Of a stretch of 64,000 nucleotides of DNA, positions 45,095 through 53,313 are shown one piece after another. Below the pieces are notes generated by a model. It was given only the letters and a program-made list of their open reading frames with translations, was not told where the DNA came from and ran no database searches. How positions within the stretch are numbered: the stretch's first letter is position 1; every line of letters starts with the position of its first letter. Source of the stretch: Actinoplanes derwentensis (GTDB lineage: Bacteria > Actinomycetota > Actinomycetes > Mycobacteriales > Micromonosporaceae); the NCBI RefSeq assembly GCF_900104725.1, contig NZ_LT629758.1:3596001-3660000 (forward strand). Direction: 5' to 3'. The position numbers and the translations under genes were made by a program.

Positions 45095-46110
45095 GCTATT
45101 CCGCGCAACGTCGCAGTTGCTGTCCGTAGCTGGCGAGATGCGTAGAAAGTCGGAGACGCGCCGGATGATCACGGCTACGTAGAAACGGCGCAGAACCTCG
45201 ATAAGAAGGTGGCCTCCTACAGCTCAACTTCATAGAGGTCCTGCGCCGACGATGAGTGTCACATACACCGCGGTCCTGCCGGTACGCGAACACACCGTGG
45301 ACGTACTCGCCGGACTGCTCACCAACGAACGCGCCCGCCGCGGCACCCGCGCCGGAACCCGTTCTCTGCCATGCCGTGACCAGGCGATCCTGGTACTGCG
45401 CTGGTTCCTCGACAGCACCCGGATGCGGCAGCTCGCCCGAGACAACGCGATCAGCCTCTCCACCGGCTACGACTACCTGCACGAAGGCATCGACGTCCTC
45501 GCCGCCCGGTCACCGAGCCTGCACGGCGCGCTGCTCGCGGCGAAAGCCGCCGGCCACGACTACGTGAACATCGACGGGATCCTGGTCGAGACCGACCGGT
45601 GCCGCACCCCGGGACCCACGACGGGCGTGGATCTGTGGTGGTCCGGAAAACACGACAACCACGGCGGCAACGTCCAGGTCGTCACCGTGCCCGACGGCTG
45701 GCCGATCTGGACCTCCGAGGTCCGACCCGGCCGCGAACACGACACCACCGCCATCCGCACCCACCCCGAGATCCTGCCCGCCCTCACCGCCGCCGACTCC
45801 GACCTTCGCACCCTCGGCGACCTGGGCTACGAAGGCGAATCCGGCACCATCACCGTCGCGTTCAAGAAACCGAAGAACGGCAAGCTCAACCCCATCCAGC
45901 AACAGCTCAACAAGGCCCACAACAGCCTGCGAGCCATCGGCGAACGCGGCAACTCGCTGCTCAAGATGACCTTCAAGGCGCTGCGCAACGTCAGCCTCAA
46001 CCCCTGGCGGATCGGCAAGATCGTCGCCGCCGCGCTGGCCATCCTCCACATCGAGCACGACCGCACCACATGACAACCGTCAGTAGTCAGAACCTTGCGC
46101 GGAATTGCTC
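45093..46110 (+). mobile_element. IS5-superfamily-like insertion sequence, 1018 bp
   Basis: A complete element: terminal inverted repeats, a single transposase gene and flanking ATT duplications. The left end (45093-45112) and the reverse complement of the right end (46110-46091) agree at 17 of 20 positions, starting GAGC. It sits between the GNAT gene and the four-gene ATPase/nuclease cassette. The intact ORF and ends suggest a recent or active copy. Confidence 0.8.
45252..46073 (+). CDS. IS transposase (DDE_Tnp_4 type)
   Basis: 273 residues. N-terminal HTH (DQAILVLRWFLDSTRMRQLA, NAISLSTGYDYLHEGIDVLA), then a DDE nuclease: first Asp in DYVNIDGILVETDR, second in TLGDLGYEGES, and the Glu in AIGERGNSLLKMTFKALRN. 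This is the HTH_Tnp_4/DDE_Tnp_4 arrangement of IS5-family elements, encoded here in one frame without programmed frameshifting. Family assigned by pattern only. Confidence 0.85.
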   Translation: MSVTYTAVLPVREHTVDVLAGLLTNERARRGTRAGTRSLPCRDQAILVLRWFLDSTRMRQLARDNAISLSTGYDYLHEGIDVLAARSPSLHGALLAAKAAGHDYVNIDGILVETDRCRTPGPTTGVDLWWSGKHDNHGGNVQVVTVPDGWPIWTSEVRPGREHDTTAIRTHPEILPALTAADSDLRTLGDLGYEGESGTITVAFKKPKNGKLNPIQQQLNKAHNSLRAIGERGNSLLKMTFKALRNVSLNPWRIGKIVAAALAILHIEHDRTT

Positions 46111-46113
46111 ATT
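46111..46113 (+). repeat. target site duplication, right copy (ATT)
   Basis: Matches ATT at 45090-45092 on the other side of the IS. Confidence 0.6.
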
Positions 46114-46148
46114 GATCTTCCATTCCGCTCGTGAGCTGCCGGAAAAGC

Positions 46149-46180
46149 CGTCCGGATGAATCGGATCATCCATTCGGACG
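46149..46180. promoter_or_regulatory. imperfect dyad upstream of the ATPase/nuclease cassette
   Basis: CGTCCGGATGAAT (46149-46161) and ATCCATTCGGACG (46168-46180) form 13-nt arms with 10 of 13 pairs, 6-nt centre. It lies in the 200-bp gap between the IS and the first cassette gene and may be an operator, perhaps for the winged-helix protein of the cassette. Confidence 0.35.
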
Positions 46181-46310
46181 AGCCATTCCGGCATTAGCGC
46201 GAACGGGCGTAGGTATGGATTTCCGGCGGGGCGGTTCGTAGGCTGATCGCGAATATCCGGCCGCCGCTGTACCGGGCGGCCCACGAGCGTTCGCGAGGGG
46301 GTCGGCCGAC

Positions 46311-48188
46311 CTGACAATCGTCAGCACATCGGATCTTGCGGCCGCCCTGCTCCCACGCTTCGAAGAGGTTCCACCGCACCGGCTCGGCATTCACCCGGCG
46401 ATCACCACGGACGACAGTTCCGACGAACTACCCGAATACGTAAATCGGGACATCGACGAAGGCCTTCGCGATCACCTTTCTGCCGGAACCGATCAAGGCT
46501 GCTTCGTCATACTTGCCGGACAGTCATCGGCGGGCAAGACAAGATCACTCTATGAGGCCGTCCGAGTGGTCGCGCCGAATTGGCCGATCATTCAGCCAGC
46601 GAGTACCGGCGAGATCATCGAATTGTCCCGGGGCCCTCGGCAGCGGATCATCGTCTGGCTCGACGAGATCGAACAGTTCTTCGACACCGAGCCGCAGTTG
46701 ACCAGAGAACACGTGCTACGGCTGCTACCCTCTCCCGCGATCGTCGTCGCCACCATGTGGCCCACCGACTTCACCACTTGGAAGCCGTCCCGCCACCCGG
46801 CCGATTTCCGGGGCAACAGCCGTCTCCTGGGCTTGGCTACCAAAATCGTGGTGCCGGACGAGCTGTCCCCCGGGGAACAGGCCAATGCTGACAAGGTCGC
46901 GAAGACGGACAGCCGAATCCGCCTCGCGCTGGAGATCAAGGACGCTGGACTCACCCAGGCACTGGCTGCCGGCCCCGACCTGCTCTATCGGTGGCAGCTA
47001 GCCCCAGCCTACGCACGATCCGTGATCAACTTCGCAGCCGATGCGCGGCGGCTCGGCATACGGACACCGATCCCGCGCGACTGTTTTGTGGAAGCTGTCG
47101 GCGGCTATCTGACCCCGACTCAACGTGTCAACCGGCCATCCTGGTGGCTAGACGAGGCCTTGGCGTTCGGCGAGGAGGAGGTGCGCGGTGGAGTATCGAC
47201 CCTAGCCCCGGCCGACGAGGGCGGCGCTGGCCATCGGACCGGTCATGTAGTGGCCGATTACGTCGCCCAACACATCAGGCGCGATAAATGCCCTCCCCAA
47301 AGCGCATGGAACGCCCTGATCGCCACCGCGGGGAACCCGGACGACCTCCGTCGGCTCGCTCTGGCGGCGAACACCCGTATGCGGTACTGCCACGAGGAGC
47401 ATGCGCTGCGGCGTCTATACGACCGACATGGGGAAGGCGTTGCCGAACTCGCGGACCTGCTGTTTCGCAGTGGGCGCGATCAGGAGGCAATCATGTTGCT
47501 GAGCCAGCATGTCCTGGACGATCCAGAGGATGGCTCTGCTACCGCACTCTTGGAGGACATCACCGCGTTGGCGCCCCGGATCGGTGCGTTACGGGCGGCA
47601 TCGGCAGTTGGCGACCGTCGTGCCGCCCGACATCTGGCCGAGTTGTTCGCTGACAACGGCGAGGCCGATTGGCTGCGGACCAGGGCCAACGGCGGCAACA
47701 AGCAGTCCGAGAAGTACCTCGCTGAACTTCTCGCCGATCGCGGGGCAGTCGCTGAGCTGCGGGAACGGGCCGACCTCGGCAAGAAGCCGGCTGCCTGCGC
47801 CCTGGCCGAGCTACTAGCCGCCCACGCCCAGGAGGCCCAGCTGCGGAAGCGTGCCAACGCCGGGGACCGGGCCGCCCACCGCCAGCTAAAGAAGCTACTC
47901 GCGTCGGGCGCGGCAACGGACGGCACGGCTATCCAAGCCCAGGTGTCCGACTTACGCCGCCGGATCGCCGACGGCGACGAGGACGCCGGCCGCCAGCTGA
48001 CCACCCTGCTGTTCGAGTTGCGGAACGAGGACGAACTCCGGCGCGAGGTCGACGCCGGGACGTTCCAGGCGGCAGAACGGCTGGTGGCGCTGCTCAACGC
48101 CAGGGAAAACGATCCGGTCGGCGTGGACCGGCTCCGGGCTCACGGCCTGACCGCGGACGGCAGCCCGTACCAGCCGTGGGAGACCTGA
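46311..48188 (+). CDS. STAND-like P-loop ATPase with C-terminal helical repeats (cassette gene 1)
   Basis: About 625 residues. The frame is open from 46242, but no ATG, GTG or TTG precedes the ATPase; CTG 46311, 9 nt after GAGGGGG, gives a natural N-terminus (TIVSTSDLAAALLPRF). GTG 46566 is a poor start because it cuts off Walker A. Walker A is GQSSAGKTRS (70-79) and Walker B IIVWLDEIEQF with D118/E119. A helical middle region follows. From about residue 430 there are four or so repeats of 28-30 residues of the type LRTRANGGNKQSEKYLAELL, like Sel1/TPR solenoids. Sensor-plus-switch architecture typical of STAND defence or signalling ATPases. Stop overlaps the next start (TGATG). Confidence 0.65.
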   Translation: MTIVSTSDLAAALLPRFEEVPPHRLGIHPAITTDDSSDELPEYVNRDIDEGLRDHLSAGTDQGCFVILAGQSSAGKTRSLYEAVRVVAPNWPIIQPASTGEIIELSRGPRQRIIVWLDEIEQFFDTEPQLTREHVLRLLPSPAIVVATMWPTDFTTWKPSRHPADFRGNSRLLGLATKIVVPDELSPGEQANADKVAKTDSRIRLALEIKDAGLTQALAAGPDLLYRWQLAPAYARSVINFAADARRLGIRTPIPRDCFVEAVGGYLTPTQRVNRPSWWLDEALAFGEEEVRGGVSTLAPADEGGAGHRTGHVVADYVAQHIRRDKCPPQSAWNALIATAGNPDDLRRLALAANTRMRYCHEEHALRRLYDRHGEGVAELADLLFRSGRDQEAIMLLSQHVLDDPEDGSATALLEDITALAPRIGALRAASAVGDRRAARHLAELFADNGEADWLRTRANGGNKQSEKYLAELLADRGAVAELRERADLGKKPAACALAELLAAHAQEAQLRKRANAGDRAAHRQLKKLLASGAATDGTAIQAQVSDLRRRIADGDEDAGRQLTTLLFELRNEDELRREVDAGTFQAAERLVALLNARENDPVGVDRLRAHGLTADGSPYQPWET

Positions 48189-49132
48189 TGGGAGCCGTTC
48201 TCACGCTCCAGGGCATTCCGACCGACCGGGTGGTACGCCTTCCCCAACTGTCCGCCGCCGACGTCGCCGAGGTGGCCGCCCACCGCGCGGAACTGCCCGC
48301 GCCGGTCGTGGTGACCCCGTTGTCCGACCGGACGGTGGCGGTGTTCGTGGCCGAGGTGATCGAGTTCCTGGACTCGCTCGCCCGCCGGCTCCTGCCCGGC
48401 TGGCTGCCCGAGGCCGACGGGCTGGACGGGGCACGCGGCTCCGCCCTGGCGGCGATCCGGGCGCTGGCGATCGAGCGGGCCCGGGCCACCGGCCAGTCCA
48501 GCGCGTTCCTGGCCGATCTGGCCGAACGTTCCCTGACCGGCCGTCGTCCCCGGACCCGGCAGCGGCCGGAGACCCGGATCGCCGGGCTCGCCGGTGTCCT
48601 CGCGACGGCCTTCCACCGCAAGCGGCTACTGCTGCTCGTACCCGCCTCCGGGACCTGTTCCGACGTCGTGCTGGCCGGTTCGGCGTGGCTCGCCCAGCAC
48701 GGCCGCCTCGGTGTCTGGATCACCGGCCCCGACCGGGTCCCGGCCGCCGTCTCGTCGGTGGCGATCGGCTCCCCGCATCCCCGCAGTGCTGTCGAAGCGC
48801 TGCTGGAGACGGTGCTGGCACGGCAGGCGTGGGCACACGGCCGGATCTGGAACGGCACCTATCAGCCGGTGCCCTCGCGCAGCCCGATCCGGCCCGACCT
48901 GCAGTGGCCGGCCGAGCGGGTGATGGTCGAGCTGGACGGGCTGGAGCACTGCCGGCCGGAACAGTACGACACCGATCGGGTCCGCGACGTCCGGTTGCAG
49001 TTGGACGGGTTCGCGGTTCTCCGGTTCACCAACGCCCGGGTGCGACACGACGTGCAGGCCGTAGCGGCTCAGATCGAACAGCTCATCAGTGCCCGCAGAA
49101 ACACCATGACGAAAGGACAGCAGGGTGGCTGA
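48188..49132 (+). CDS. DUF559-type PD-(D/E)XK nuclease (cassette gene 2)
   Basis: 314 residues from ATG 48188, overlapping the stop of gene 1; GTG 48176 is the alternative. The C-terminal 75 residues match the DUF559/Vsr-like endonuclease fold: PAERVMVELDGLEHCRPEQY, DTDRVRDVRLQLDGFAVLRF, and TNARVRHDVQAVAAQIEQLI. The first 230 residues are an unrecognised helical and beta region (IEFLDSLARRLLPGWLPEAD, RLLLLVPASGTCSDVVLAGS) that could be a sensor or partner-binding module. No signal peptide. In the cassette it is the obvious nucleic-acid-cutting effector. Confidence 0.75.
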   Translation: MGAVLTLQGIPTDRVVRLPQLSAADVAEVAAHRAELPAPVVVTPLSDRTVAVFVAEVIEFLDSLARRLLPGWLPEADGLDGARGSALAAIRALAIERARATGQSSAFLADLAERSLTGRRPRTRQRPETRIAGLAGVLATAFHRKRLLLLVPASGTCSDVVLAGSAWLAQHGRLGVWITGPDRVPAAVSSVAIGSPHPRSAVEALLETVLARQAWAHGRIWNGTYQPVPSRSPIRPDLQWPAERVMVELDGLEHCRPEQYDTDRVRDVRLQLDGFAVLRFTNARVRHDVQAVAAQIEQLISARRNTMTKGQQGG

Positions 49133-49775
49133 CAACCTCACCCCGTCGGAGAGCGCGTGGCTCATCGTGCTGATGTCGGAGGCACGCGAACTCTCCAACT
49201 CGGAGCTTGCCGAGCGCTTCAATATCACTTTGACCGGTAAGGAGCGAACCAAGCTCAACAGTCTCGGATATGTCCAGTCCAGGAAAGTCGGCCGTGCGTT
49301 CGCGCATGTTCTGGACGAAAAGGGCTGGGAACGCGTCAACCAGGAGCTGAACATCGTCGCCCCGGGGGCGAAGGTGATCAGCGTGGCGTTGAGTCTGATG
49401 CACGAAAACCTCCGGAACCGGGTGCTCCAGCGGGAGGCGTACCGGAAATTCTCGGAGATCTTCTCGCACGCCGTCGACGCGGTTGTTCCCGTCTCGCCGG
49501 AAACGACGGACGACGACCTCGAGTCGCGGATCCGGCAGGTCTACCACTCGCTGGCGCCGGAACCCGGCGAATGGGTCCGGCACACCGCTGTCCGTCAGAA
49601 ACTCGGTGACGTGCCCGGCGAGGCGCTCGACGAGGTGTTCCGGTTGCTGAGCCGGGCGGAGGACGTGGAGATGATGCCCGAGATCAACCAGAAGACCCTG
49701 ACCGCGGAGGACCGGCGCACCGCGGTCCGCGTCGGCGGGCAGGACACCCATCTGATCTCCATCGGTACGCGATGA
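49125..49775 (+). CDS. winged-helix protein (cassette gene 3)
   Basis: 216 residues from GTG 49125 (ribosome site AAAGGA), overlapping gene 2 by 8 bp and gene 4 by 4 bp. Residues 5-75 look like a winged helix (SAWLIVLMSEARELSNSELA, RFNITLTGKERTKLNSLGYV, AHVLDEKGWERV). The rest is helical with a second possible winged segment (VRHTAVRQKLGDVPGEALDE). It may be a DNA-binding subunit, an adaptor between nuclease and ATPase, or the regulator of the cassette. Confidence 0.7.
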   Translation: MADNLTPSESAWLIVLMSEARELSNSELAERFNITLTGKERTKLNSLGYVQSRKVGRAFAHVLDEKGWERVNQELNIVAPGAKVISVALSLMHENLRNRVLQREAYRKFSEIFSHAVDAVVPVSPETTDDDLESRIRQVYHSLAPEPGEWVRHTAVRQKLGDVPGEALDEVFRLLSRAEDVEMMPEINQKTLTAEDRRTAVRVGGQDTHLISIGTR

Positions 49776-52700
49776 ACGAAGGAGAGCGCAACGCGCTGGA
49801 GGCACTCCGATTCGACTGGGCGCAGGTCCCCGACGACGTCTGGCAGCCGCCGCTCTATCACATCGACGGCCTGCACCGGGGCGTCGTCGAAGACGTCGTG
49901 GCGGGTATGGCCGACGCACGCGCGAGCACCGGGGGCAGCCCGCTCGGGCTGGTGCTGAGAGGCCGCAACGGTTCGGGCAAGACCCACCTGCTCGGCTGGG
50001 TCCGTCAGCAGATCCAGGAGCAGGGCGGCTACTTCTTCCTGGTCAGCCTGTTCGACGCCAAGATGTTCTGGGACAGCGTGCTGGCCTCGATGATGGACGG
50101 CCTGTTCCGGATGGTGCCCGGCAGTGACACCCAGCTGAAGTTGTTCATGCGGCGGCTGTCCGCCGTGGTCGGGGCGCCCCGGGCGGCGCGGCGGGCCGTC
50201 ATGGGCGAGACCATGCTGACGCCGGAGGCGCTGGACGCCTTCACCGTCGGGCTGAGCGGCCACGACCGGCTGGTGGCACGGGAGTGTGACAGCACCTTCC
50301 GCGCGCTCGCCCTGTCCGCCTCGGAGGACATCACGCACCGTGACATCGGCGAGAGCTACCTGGCCTCGGAGCCGGAAGTGGTTCCGGGAGAACGTGCTCC
50401 CTGGCGGTTGAAACGCGGCGAACGCAGCTCAGAGCAGATCGTCCGGGAGCTGTCCCGGCTGCTCGCGATCACCGGCCCTTCAGTGATCGCCGTCGACCAA
50501 ATCGACACGCTGATCTCCCAATCGGGGATGGCACCGAACGCCGGCGGCCAATCCGGGCAGATGGACACCGGCGAGTGGTCCCAGCTCCTCATCGTTGAGA
50601 AGCTGGCGCACGGGCTGATGGCGCTACGCCAGAACACTCGCCGGACGCTGAATCTGGTGGCGTGCATCCCGCCGTCCTGGATCTTGATCAAGGAAAAGGC
50701 GACCAGCACGGTGGGCGACCGTTTCCGAGTGGCCGAGGAGATGAAGACCATCCGGAACCCCGTTCTCGCCCGGGACCTCATCGAGAAGCGTTTCGCCTAC
50801 AACTTCGGGAAGGTCTCGTACACCCCTTCTTATCCGTCATGGCCGGTCCGGCCCGAGGCGTTCGCCGAGGCCGCCAAATTCACTCCCCGCCAACTGCTCA
50901 TCGAGATCGACAGGCACGTCCGGCACTGCCTGAGAACCGGCGTGGTGTCCGAGATGACGAGCCTCGATAGCTCTGGAGATCAGGCGAACGCGGTGCCGAT
51001 GGTTCCGACCGAGATCACCGACGGACTCCGCGAGAAGCTGGACATCCGGTTCAGTGAACTGCGGGACGAAGCGGATGTGCTGGCCCCGCTGTCTCCGGCG
51101 GAGGAGGACAAGCTGATCCCAGGGCTGATCTCGGCCGGGCTGACTGCCTGGATCATCGAACGGGGCGTCGCCGACGAGAAGTTCAACCAGGACGGCCTGC
51201 CAAGTGCCAGCCCTCCGCTGCACGCCCGTCTCCGCGAGACCATCGATCAAGAGACCGAGGATCAGGCGCACTGGTCGTTCCGAGCGATCAGTACCGGGCA
51301 TCGCACCCGGGCGCCACTCAGCCGGATCAACCGGGCGGTCACGGCGGCGGGTGTCGAGCACGGGGTACCCAAACGCAAGCTCTTCTTTCTGCGTAACGGC
51401 GCCTGGACCGGTGCCGGAACGATCGCGCGTATCCAGGCGCTGGCCGCCAAGAACGTAGCCACGCTCCCGCTTCCGGAATCGGATCTGCGGACCCTGTCGG
51501 CCCTGCGGGTTCTTCTGGACGAGGCCTCGGCCGATCTACCCGCGTGGCTGGTGCTGCGGAAGCCGGCCAGTGGGCTGGAGATCTTCCGCACGGCCCTCGG
51601 GCTCGGGCCCGCATCTACCACCGCTTCCACCTCCACTGCCGCCGCTTCCACCGCCGCCTCTGCCGCAGCTTCCTCCACCGCCGATTCCACTGGTGGCCCT
51701 GCTGCCGGTGAGTCGGGCGTGCCGATGCTGACGGTCGGGCACGACCATGCCGGTGGGGAGCCGGTTCGGCTGGCGCTGGAGTCGCTGCGCAAGCACGTCA
51801 CGATCTTCGCCGGGTCGGGGTCCGGGAAGACCGTTCTGATTCGGCGGCTGGTCGAGGAGTGTGCGCTTCAAGGGGTGTCGGCGATCGTGCTGGACCCCAA
51901 CAACGACCTGGCCCGGCTCGGGGAACAGTGGCCGGAGCCGCCGGCGGCCTGGGGTGCCGGGGACGCGGACAAGGCCGCCGACTACCTCGCCGGGACCGAG
52001 GTGGTGGTGTGGACGCCGCGGCGGGAGACCGGGCGGCCGCTGAGTTTTCAGCCGCTGCCGGACTTCCGGAGTGTGCTCGACGATCCGGACGAGTTCAACG
52101 AGGCGGTGGACTCGGCGGTGGCCGCGCTGATCCCGCGGGCGCAGCTGGACGGCCGGGCCGCGAAGGCACACCTGGGGCGGGCGGTGCTGCGGCGGGCCGT
52201 GGACCACTACGGGCGGCGCGGCGGCGGGTCACTGCGCGGGTTGATCGCGACACTCACCGACCTGCCGGACGGGGTCAGTGAGCTGGAGGGCGCCGACAAG
52301 ATCGCCGGTGGGCTGGCGCAGACGTTGACCGCGTCGATCGACAACGACCCGATGTTCGGCGGTGGCAGCACACCCCTGGATCCGGCGGTGCTGCTCACGC
52401 CGTCGGCCGGGAGACGTGCCCGGATCTCGGTGATCAGCATGATCGGGCTGCCCTCCGACGACATGCGCCAGAGTTTCGTCAACCAGCTGGAGATGGCGCT
52501 GTTCGCCTACATCAAACGGAATCCGGCCGGGGATCGTCCGCTGCTGGGCCTGTTCGTGATGGACGAGGCGCAGACCCTGGCCCCGTCCGGGACGATGACC
52601 GCCTGCACGCAGAGCACTCTCGCGCTGGCGTCCCAGGCCCGTAAGTACGGACTGGGCCTGGTGTTCGCCACCCAGTCACCGAAGGGCCTGCACAACCGGA

Positions 52701-52948
52701 TCCCGGGCAACGCGGCCACCCAGTTCTACGGTCTGCTCAACAGCCCGATCCAGATCGAGGCCGCCCGGGAGATGGCGAAGGCGAAGGGCGGCGACGTGCC
52801 GGACGTGTCCCGTCTGCGGTCCGGCGAGTTCTACTTCGCCGCCGAAGGTGAGGCCCCGCAGAAGATCCGCACGCCGCTGTGCCTGAGTCACCACCCGAAG
52901 AGCCCGCTGACGACCGAGGAGGTCATCGACCGGGCCCGGATCGGCTGA
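49772..52948 (+). CDS. double P-loop ATPase with HerA/FtsK-like C-terminal motor (cassette gene 4)
   Basis: 1058 residues. N-terminal AAA-like module: Walker A GRNGSGKT (64-71) and Walker B VIAVDQID (238-245), with a helical region to about 560. A Thr/Ser/Ala-rich linker (about 612-648) leads to the second module: Walker A GSGSGKT (681-687), IVLDPNNDLARLG, Walker B FVMDEA (928-933, D931/E932), and LALASQARKYGLGLVFATQS, the pattern of HerA/FtsK-type DNA translocases. The ending (KIRTPLCLSHHPKSPLTTEE) is like other HerA-like proteins. It overlaps gene 3 by ATGA. It is likely to move or load along DNA and license the nuclease. Confidence 0.82.
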   Translation: MNEGERNALEALRFDWAQVPDDVWQPPLYHIDGLHRGVVEDVVAGMADARASTGGSPLGLVLRGRNGSGKTHLLGWVRQQIQEQGGYFFLVSLFDAKMFWDSVLASMMDGLFRMVPGSDTQLKLFMRRLSAVVGAPRAARRAVMGETMLTPEALDAFTVGLSGHDRLVARECDSTFRALALSASEDITHRDIGESYLASEPEVVPGERAPWRLKRGERSSEQIVRELSRLLAITGPSVIAVDQIDTLISQSGMAPNAGGQSGQMDTGEWSQLLIVEKLAHGLMALRQNTRRTLNLVACIPPSWILIKEKATSTVGDRFRVAEEMKTIRNPVLARDLIEKRFAYNFGKVSYTPSYPSWPVRPEAFAEAAKFTPRQLLIEIDRHVRHCLRTGVVSEMTSLDSSGDQANAVPMVPTEITDGLREKLDIRFSELRDEADVLAPLSPAEEDKLIPGLISAGLTAWIIERGVADEKFNQDGLPSASPPLHARLRETIDQETEDQAHWSFRAISTGHRTRAPLSRINRAVTAAGVEHGVPKRKLFFLRNGAWTGAGTIARIQALAAKNVATLPLPESDLRTLSALRVLLDEASADLPAWLVLRKPASGLEIFRTALGLGPASTTASTSTAAASTAASAAASSTADSTGGPAAGESGVPMLTVGHDHAGGEPVRLALESLRKHVTIFAGSGSGKTVLIRRLVEECALQGVSAIVLDPNNDLARLGEQWPEPPAAWGAGDADKAADYLAGTEVVVWTPRRETGRPLSFQPLPDFRSVLDDPDEFNEAVDSAVAALIPRAQLDGRAAKAHLGRAVLRRAVDHYGRRGGGSLRGLIATLTDLPDGVSELEGADKIAGGLAQTLTASIDNDPMFGGGSTPLDPAVLLTPSAGRRARISVISMIGLPSDDMRQSFVNQLEMALFAYIKRNPAGDRPLLGLFVMDEAQTLAPSGTMTACTQSTLALASQARKYGLGLVFATQSPKGLHNRIPGNAATQFYGLLNSPIQIEAAREMAKAKGGDVPDVSRLRSGEFYFAAEGEAPQKIRTPLCLSHHPKSPLTTEEVIDRARIG

Positions 52949-53025
52949 GATCCGGCGGCTTCTACGCACGGGCGCCCGGGGATCACGTTTGGTAGTCGAG
53001 GCGGTGCGGGGGTCGCTTCGGCCCG

Positions 53026-53057
53026 GTGGGCGCGGGTCGGTCTTGACCCGCGCCCAC
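53026..53057 (+). terminator. perfect 13-bp stem-loop closing the cassette
   Basis: GTGGGCGCGGGTC pairs with GACCCGCGCCCAC across a 6-nt loop, 78 bp past the last cassette stop. The remaining DNA up to the carboxylase start (53058-53313) is A/T-richer and probably holds that gene's promoter (TTGAAG near 53131 and TAGTAG near 53153 are candidates); nothing else was seen there. Confidence 0.75.
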
Positions 53058-53313
53058 GTCGCGGGGTGGCGGCGGGACGGATAACTGCAGTTGGGGAGGT
53101 GATTGGCGTACGAAAAAGTGGTTTGGACCTTGAAGTTGATCTTTGGGCGGTAGTAGCTGACAAGATCGGTCTGGCCATCCGGGACAACGGCGTTTGTGGG
53201 ATTCCTACAACTTACGGTGCACGACATGCATGATCCGGCTTATGGCTCGACCGGGCGGTAGCCGAGAGGGTGGAGGAGTAGAAAGCTCACAGGGCTACCG
53301 GGAGGCTCGGCAA

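Noticed and set aside
46087..46394. Short minus-strand ORFs before the cassette
   Set aside because: Basic, Pro/Arg-rich translations without ribosome sites; the plus frame encodes the N-terminus of the ATPase.
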